A DNA stretch of 9,064 nt from assembly GCA_033812795.1 (NCBI GenBank), contig JAPXSY010000098.1, positions 1 to 9,064 on the forward strand, written 5' to 3'. Each line of letters begins with the position of its first letter. Position 1 is the first letter of the stretch. Shown in pieces: positions 5,570 through 9,064 of the stretch. The stretch comes from JAPXSY01 sp033812795 (GTDB lineage Bacteria > Verrucomicrobiota > Kiritimatiellia > RFP12 > UBA1067). Under the pieces are notes generated by a model. That model searched no databases, was not told the origin of the DNA, and was given only the letters and a program-made list of their open reading frames with translations. A program made the position numbers and the translations under genes.

Positions 5570-6543
5570 TGTTTGATTTCCGCTTTCTCTCCGCGCTGTG
5601 CGCGGAGCCACTCTTGGTCCCCACTCTTAGTCGAACACACTTGGTCTCAACACCGAGTCGATTGCGCCAGCGACGAGGTGTTTCGACGAAGTCAGCGGCA
5701 CCGCTTTTGCCCACACCTTGCCGCTACACCAACCGATTACGTGTGGCCGTCGCGCTTGTGATGGTCGCCGCGCTCTCGGTGTGCGCAGAGGAGAAACTGC
5801 CCGTGTCGGTCGATACGCGAACCGATTTCTACTCGGCGTATGTCTGGCGCGGCAGGGCGTTGGACAAACACGGTGTGGTCCAGCCGAGCGTGATCGCCAC
5901 CTATGACGCGCAGGAGTACGGGGCGTTCTCCGCCAAGGTGTGGTCGAACTGGGACCTCTCGCAACGGTCGGGGGATTCCAAGGCGACGCGGACGGGCGGG
6001 GGGATCAATGTGCTCAATTTCACGCCGTCCTACAGCCGGGCGTTCGGCCCTGTGGATGTCACCGTCGGTAACATCTTCTACACGTTTCCGGGTGACAGAT
6101 GGCCGAAGAACAGCAACAGCACGTATGAACTCTTTACGACGGTGGCTTACAAAAATCCGGTCGTGACGCCTTCACTCAGTGTCTACTACGATTATCGTGG
6201 CGTGGGAGGAAGCTTTTTGGAGGACAATCCGCTTAAAGATCTGTACAGCCGTGCGGCGCTGAGCAAGTCCGTCGCCGTGACGGACCGCATCCGCGCGGAC
6301 GGAACGGCTCTGATCGGGGCGGGCTCCAGCCATTACAACAACGTCCGGTATTGCGGGTCCGGCGAAGGGTTCACCGACTATCTGGTGTCATTCGCCCTCA
6401 CCTACGCGTTGACGGAGGCGCTCTCGCTCGGCGGGTCGCTGGAGTACACCGGGCTGATCGGCGGTGCCTGGGGACTCGACCGCCACGCCCTCTCCCCCGA
6501 TGAGATTGTCCGGTGCGGCATCCATTTGCGGTTGCTTTTCTAA
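5569..6543 (+). CDS. Outer-membrane beta-barrel protein, TorF/Gcw_chp porin-like (start uncertain)
   Basis: ATG 5569 overlaps the previous stop (TGATG) and gives 324 residues with AGGGG 11 bases upstream. A hydrophobic signal segment, RVAVALVMVAALSVCA followed by EE, begins only near residue 60. A TTG at 5707 would give 278 residues with a normal signal peptide but no clear RBS. The mature part begins VDTRTDFYSAYVWRG, resembling the start of TorF/Gcw_chp putative porins, and has alternating aromatic/hydrophobic strands, few long helices and a C-terminal Phe (IHLRLLF), as in proteins inserted into outer membranes. The role is probably passage of small sugars or anchoring in the outer membrane; family membership is tentative. 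Bases 5589-5687 look like an intergenic structured element read through in frame. Confidence 0.72.
   Translation: MFDFRFLSALCAEPLLVPTLSRTHLVSTPSRLRQRRGVSTKSAAPLLPTPCRYTNRLRVAVALVMVAALSVCAEEKLPVSVDTRTDFYSAYVWRGRALDKHGVVQPSVIATYDAQEYGAFSAKVWSNWDLSQRSGDSKATRTGGGINVLNFTPSYSRAFGPVDVTVGNIFYTFPGDRWPKNSNSTYELFTTVAYKNPVVTPSLSVYYDYRGVGGSFLEDNPLKDLYSRAALSKSVAVTDRIRADGTALIGAGSSHYNNVRYCGSGEGFTDYLVSFALTYALTEALSLGGSLEYTGLIGGAWGLDRHALSPDEIVRCGIHLRLLF
5589..5687. repeat. Structured inverted-repeat block under the barrel protein's N-terminal frame
   Basis: CTCCGCGC/GCGCGGAG (5589-5596, 5600-5607) is a perfect 8-bp stem with a 3-base loop. GTCGAACAC (5630-5638) pairs with GTGTTTCGAC (5678-5687) with one extra T. 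Nested inside is ACTTGGT/ACCGAGT (5639-5645, 5652-5658), 7 bp including one wobble. Such density of pairing is unlike the coding parts of the window and resembles its other gaps. Confidence 0.5.
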
Positions 6544-6564
6544 CGCGGGCGGACGTCCGCGTTA
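6541..6564. other. Hairpin overlapping the porin-like gene's stop codon
   Basis: TAACGCGG (6541-6548) pairs with CCGCGTTA (6557-6564) around an 8-base loop. An alternative is the 12-bp perfect palindrome GCGGACGTCCGC at 6549-6560. The TAA of the first arm is the stop codon. It may help terminate transcription or protect the 3' end, but no U-tract follows. Confidence 0.45.
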
Positions 6565-6626
6565 GAGTTCAGCGGTAGCGCACCCCCAGACAAGCTAATG
6601 CACGAATTGACTCATTAACTTGGGTT

Positions 6627-6641
6627 GCGGGCTTCGCCCGC
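6627..6641. other. GC-rich hairpin between convergent genes
   Basis: GCGGGC (6627-6632) and GCCCGC (6636-6641) form a perfect 6-bp stem with loop TTC, just before the stop of the minus-strand isomerase-like gene. Together with the 6541-6564 hairpin it occupies the 106-base convergent gap, where bidirectional termination would be expected. Neither has a U-tract, so termination is only inferred from position. Confidence 0.4.
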
Positions 6642-6649
6642 GGTATGCG

Positions 6650-7684
6650 CTATTTTCCCATCAACGCGTTGGTGATCAGCAGGTCGAGTTCTTCATAATC
6701 GCGCTCGGCGATGAGGGCGTCGACCGCCTTCTGATCCAGCCCGCGGGAGACCTCAAGCAGGTTCAGGAAAACCGTGCGGCTGTTGGAGAGATGCTTGGTG
6801 CTGACATCAAGTTTTTGTGTGCGCATGGCTTTGATGTCGAGCCCGACAAACTCTCCGTTGCTGCCATAGGCGTGGCGGTCAAGAATGCGCACCTGATTGA
6901 ACGCGCGCCGCAGGTCGATGCTGCCGAAGCTGCGGTCTGCATCGAATTTGATGCCGTTCTGGTCGTTCAGATGCACCGCGAAAAGTTTTTTGTGCGCCAG
7001 CGCGAACCCCATCTCATCCGAGGGATCAAGCCCGGCGAGGATCGCATGTGCGCTCTCGATGTTCACGCCGACGCGTGAGGGATCGGAGCAAAGGTGGCCT
7101 AGGGCGATCGCATGTCCGGTAGTGGGGATATAGGTCTGGTCGACAGGCTCGTTGGGCTTGGGCTCAATCGCGATGCGGATGGAGGAGTCATGGGCCAGCA
7201 TACGGTTGATGGCCTCGACGAGATACTCGGTCGAGCGCTTGCTGTCCTTGGACTCGCGCACATAGGTGCCTTCGCGGGCCAGCCAGAGCACGATCAGCTT
7301 GGTGTCCAGCGCATGGGCAATGTCGATGGCCCGCAAGCTGCGTTCGATGGCGTAGGTGCGGCAGGCGGGATCGTTGGCGGTATAACCACCGTCGATTGTG
7401 CGCGGGTCTTCCCAGAGCCGGGGTGCCACGAACTCGGCAACCAGCCCCTCGCCGTCCAGCATGCCCTTCACCTTTTTGGCTTTTTTAACGATCGCAGCCG
7501 CATCGAGGTCGTTCAGGTCGGGCACGGCGTCGTCATCGTGAAACTGAACGCCGTCGAACCCCAAAGGCTTGAACAGTTTCAGCTTCTGGGCAAATGACAT
7601 TGAATCGCGCACGGGCGGGCCGAAAGGATCGGCACCCTCATGAATGTTCCAAGGGCCGAAAGTGAAACGGAATGTGCCTTGCAT
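6650..7684 (-). CDS. Xylose-isomerase-like TIM-barrel protein with altered metal site
   Basis: The frame is open to 7720, but ATG 7684 (344 residues) is chosen because AAAGGAG lies six bases upstream. The sequence follows class I (Streptomyces-type) xylose isomerase through the barrel: DPFG (19-22), FHDDD (48-52, with the His-Asp pair His49/Asp52), VLWLAREG (132-139), IEPKPNEP (173-180, metal Glu174 and Lys176), GVNIESAH (206-213, Glu210/His213), NGIKFDAD (243-250, Asp248/Asp250) and GLDIKAMRT (281-289, Asp283). The Asp of the canonical HIDLNGQNG motif is His238 in AVHLNDQNG, an expected metal ligand. Phe94 of Streptomyces aligns with Trp91. It is shorter than the roughly 390-residue XylA at the C-terminal arm. 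No signal peptide, so cytoplasmic. It probably interconverts an aldose and ketose, but not necessarily xylose. It is divergent from an AraC regulator. Confidence 0.87.
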   Translation of the reverse strand: MQGTFRFTFGPWNIHEGADPFGPPVRDSMSFAQKLKLFKPLGFDGVQFHDDDAVPDLNDLDAAAIVKKAKKVKGMLDGEGLVAEFVAPRLWEDPRTIDGGYTANDPACRTYAIERSLRAIDIAHALDTKLIVLWLAREGTYVRESKDSKRSTEYLVEAINRMLAHDSSIRIAIEPKPNEPVDQTYIPTTGHAIALGHLCSDPSRVGVNIESAHAILAGLDPSDEMGFALAHKKLFAVHLNDQNGIKFDADRSFGSIDLRRAFNQVRILDRHAYGSNGEFVGLDIKAMRTQKLDVSTKHLSNSRTVFLNLLEVSRGLDQKAVDALIAERDYEELDLLITNALMGK

Positions 7685-7809
7685 AAGAACTCCTTTGCTT
7701 TGATAAGAATAATAAAACAAGCATATCGGAAAGAACAGGTCTAGTCTTTACCATCTGCATCAAAAAAGTGTACAATAACCTCACGGTGAGAAATGAGCAG
7801 GTCAGACTG
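7685..7809. promoter_or_regulatory. Divergent regulatory region between isomerase-like and AraC genes
   Basis: An AT-rich gap of 125 bases separates the two chosen start codons. It holds the isomerase RBS at its left side, an imperfect inverted repeat at 7730-7749 (AAAGA/TCTTT outer arms, 7 of 10 pairs matching) near its centre, and a candidate promoter toward the AraC gene. This is the usual place for an AraC-type activator to control both itself and its target. Confidence 0.45.
7747..7776 (+). promoter_or_regulatory. Candidate promoter of the AraC-family gene
   Basis: TTTACC (7747-7752, 4 of 6) and TACAAT (7771-7776, 5 of 6) are 18 bases apart. RNA would start near 7783. The -10 box overlaps the GTG at 7768, which argues against that codon as the translation start and favours ATG 7810. 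The -35 overlaps the right arm of the 7730-7749 inverted repeat. Confidence 0.4.
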
Positions 7810-8703
7810 ATGCCGGATGAGTCGTTCCGGCTGTTACGTTGGCAGAGGAACTTGCGCGACATCACGCTGCTGGCGGCGGACGGATCGAGCCGGGCGTATG
7901 TCGGCGCGGGTCACGAATGGCACCACCATCCTCAGATGGAACTGACGCTGGTCGAGCGCGGTTCAGGGACCTTGTTCATCGGGGATTCCATTACTCGCTT
8001 TCAGGTGCCGGATTTGGTGTTGATTGGGCCTGATCTGCCGCATTTCTGGCACATGCGGCAGGCTTCTGCCGGGTTTGCCTTGCAATTCCATGCAGGCGCG
8101 GAACATCCCGTTTGGCAGTTTCCGGAGAGTGCTGCGCTGCGCCTGCTTTGGGAGGAGGCGCGTCGCGGGGTGCGGGTGTCTGGCTCTGCCGTCCAGAGTG
8201 TCGGCGCCGCATTTCGCGAAGCGGCTGAACGCGGTGGCGGCATGAGGCGTCTGGCGGCTTTCATGCGAATTCTGGCCGCGCTGGTGGAGACGGATGCCAG
8301 CGACCGGTACGCGCTGGCTAGCACGACGTTTGCGCCGCCGGAGAGCCAGATCGCCTATCGCGGGCTGCAGAAAGCGATCAAGCGGATTTTCAATCACTTT
8401 CAAGAAGACTTAACCATTGAATCGATTCGCCGCGAGTCGGGGATGAGCAAGGCGACGTTTGAGCGCCATTTCAAACGTCACACCGGCAAAACCTTTACCC
8501 GCTTCCTAGCTGAGGTGCGGTTGAACGCCGCCTGTCGGAATCTGCTGGAAACAGATCTGCCTGTCAGCGAGGTCGCCCTGTCCTGCGGATATGGCAACCT
8601 TTCCTATTTTCACCGTCAGTTCCGCAAACTCTACAACCTTTCGCCGCTGGCGTTCCGTCGTGCAATCAGAGAAGGATTGTGTTTGGGTACATCGGTTCGG
8701 TAG
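7810..8703 (+). CDS. AraC-family transcriptional regulator with cupin sensor domain
   Basis: A protein of 297 residues from ATG 7810, with AGG at 7799-7801 as a modest RBS. An in-frame GTG at 7768 would add 14 residues but has no RBS and overlaps a -10-like box. The N-terminal cupin (about 15-95) has the AraC ligand-domain pattern HEWHHHPQMEL (35-45), a GSGTLFIGD turn (51-59) and GPDLPHFW (73-80). The C-terminal DNA-binding domain (about 188-285) has two helix-turn-helix units: LTIESIRRESGMSKATFERH (201-220) and PVSEVALSCGYGNLSYFHRQ (251-270), then FRKLYNLSPLAFRR. These proteins usually activate sugar-use genes on ligand binding. The divergent isomerase-like gene is the obvious target; ligand and operator are inferred, not seen. 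Confidence 0.93.
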   Translation: MPDESFRLLRWQRNLRDITLLAADGSSRAYVGAGHEWHHHPQMELTLVERGSGTLFIGDSITRFQVPDLVLIGPDLPHFWHMRQASAGFALQFHAGAEHPVWQFPESAALRLLWEEARRGVRVSGSAVQSVGAAFREAAERGGGMRRLAAFMRILAALVETDASDRYALASTTFAPPESQIAYRGLQKAIKRIFNHFQEDLTIESIRRESGMSKATFERHFKRHTGKTFTRFLAEVRLNAACRNLLETDLPVSEVALSCGYGNLSYFHRQFRKLYNLSPLAFRRAIREGLCLGTSVR

Positions 8704-8770
8704 CTTCCAGAAGTGTTTTCAAACGTCATAAAAATCCCCGAGCCATGCCTTTTTGTGTATTCTGTGTTTC

Positions 8771-8958
8771 GTGGTTAAACAATCGATCCCGATAGCGATA
8801 CCGATCCCGATAGCGATGAAACCTTGAAACCCTGAAACCAGAAACCAAAGAAAGTGTCCCGTGGTTAAACAATCGATTCCGATAGCGATACCGACCCCGA
8901 TCCCGATTTGGATGAAACCCAGAAACCCAGAAACCCTGAAACCACGAAACCTGAAACC
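8771..8958. repeat. Tandem duplication of NNCGAT hexamer and GAAACC octamer arrays
   Basis: GTGGTTAAACAATCGAT starts at 8771 and again at 8861; 39 of the first 41 bases agree. Each copy runs in NNCGAT hexamers (six at 8782-8817; seven at 8872-8913 including two degenerate ones), then in GAAACC units mostly eight bases apart (four at 8818-8846; six at 8914-8958). The two block types keep the same order in both copies. Confidence 0.8.
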
Positions 8959-8988
8959 AAAGCGCGTTGAAGGTTCAACTGCTCTTTG
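8958..8988. repeat. Hairpin A, copy 2
   Basis: CAAAG (8958-8962) pairs with CTTTG (8984-8988). After small mismatches and a GC/GC step, GTTGAA (8966-8971) pairs with TTCAAC (8974-8979) around a GG loop. The right arm CAAC-T-GCTCTTTG matches copy 1 (CAACGGCTCTTTG), while the paired bases of the inner stem differ together, so pairing rather than sequence seems kept. Confidence 0.5.
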
Positions 8989-9017
8989 TTTGTAGGTTCA
9001 GCACATCAGGAATGCGT

Positions 9018-9045
9018 CCCGCAGGCGGGCCCGCAAAAAAGCGGG
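9018..9045. repeat. Hairpin B, copy 2 (two tandem CCCGC/GCGGG hairpins)
   Basis: CCCGC-AG-GCGGG (9018-9029) is followed at once by CCCGC-AAAAAA-GCGGG (9030-9045). Since all four arms are alike, the left and right arms can also pair with each other. It stands 30 bases after hairpin A copy 2, as hairpin B copy 1 stands 22 bases after its hairpin A. Confidence 0.5.
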
Positions 9046-9064
9046 TGGTCAGGCAGTGCGGATG

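Larger units (their letters stand above)
8704..9064. other. Gene-free, repeat-built right end
   Basis: No convincing ORF was found on either strand in these 361 bases. They hold a T-rich stretch (about 8745-8770), two related arrays of hexamers and octamers offset by 90 bases, hairpin A copy 2 and hairpin B copy 2. No RNA gene was recognised. No strong intrinsic terminator follows the AraC gene; the nearest candidate is a 4-bp stem (CTTC/GAAG) just after its stop. Confidence 0.6.

Noticed and set aside
4112..5611. Minus-strand 499-codon open frame
   Set aside because: It is the antisense shadow of oxidoreductase gene 3, a common effect of GC-rich codon use; its composition is rich in Arg, His and Pro and no domain is seen.
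8771..8958. CRISPR array
   Set aside because: The units are 6-8 bases and contiguous, without repeat-spacer alternation of 25-40 bases, and no cas gene is present.

Overview
The window looks like an accessory carbohydrate-metabolism region from a GC-rich Gram-negative bacterium of the PVC group, most likely Kiritimatiellota, Lentisphaerota or Verrucomicrobiota. This placement is inferred from gene content and style: several Tat-exported Gfo/Idh/MocA oxidoreductases in a row, a GxDLY-type SGNH esterase, a short outer-membrane barrel, an AraC regulator beside a sugar-isomerase-like gene, and repeat-rich gaps. No rRNA, tRNA, IS element, integrase or CRISPR array was seen.

Layout from left to right. 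(1) The N-terminal 297 residues of a secreted SGNH/GDSL esterase on the minus strand, cut by the left edge. (2) A 543-base divergent gap with a candidate minus-strand promoter, a two-hairpin repeat, and a strong plus-strand promoter whose -35 box lies in a perfect 14-bp palindrome. (3) A plus-strand candidate operon: a 46-codon leader ORF whose stop directly abuts the next start, three Gfo/Idh/MocA oxidoreductases with twin-arginine signals (the second and third are tandem paralogs), and an outer-membrane barrel protein with an uncertain start. (4) A short convergent gap with two GC-rich hairpins. (5) A minus-strand xylose-isomerase-like TIM-barrel gene, divergent from (6) a plus-strand AraC-family regulator. 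(7) A 361-base gene-free right end made of hexamer and octamer arrays and a second copy of the two-hairpin repeat.

Working model (inference): the esterase would remove acyl groups from an extracellular glycan, the porin would admit sugars, the exported oxidoreductases would oxidise, epimerise or cleave them in the periplasm with pre-bound NAD(P), and the TIM-barrel isomerase would act in the cytoplasm under the adjacent AraC sensor. The substrate cannot be read from the sequence.

The least ordinary material is between the genes. It includes a palindromic operator-promoter with a leader ORF, a composite hairpin repeat in two copies at opposite ends of the window, an inverted repeat that can fold in two exclusive ways between two oxidoreductase genes, a heptanucleotide array that supplies a ribosome-binding site, and a structured block read through by the barrel-protein frame. 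The isomerase also replaces one predicted metal ligand (Asp to His).
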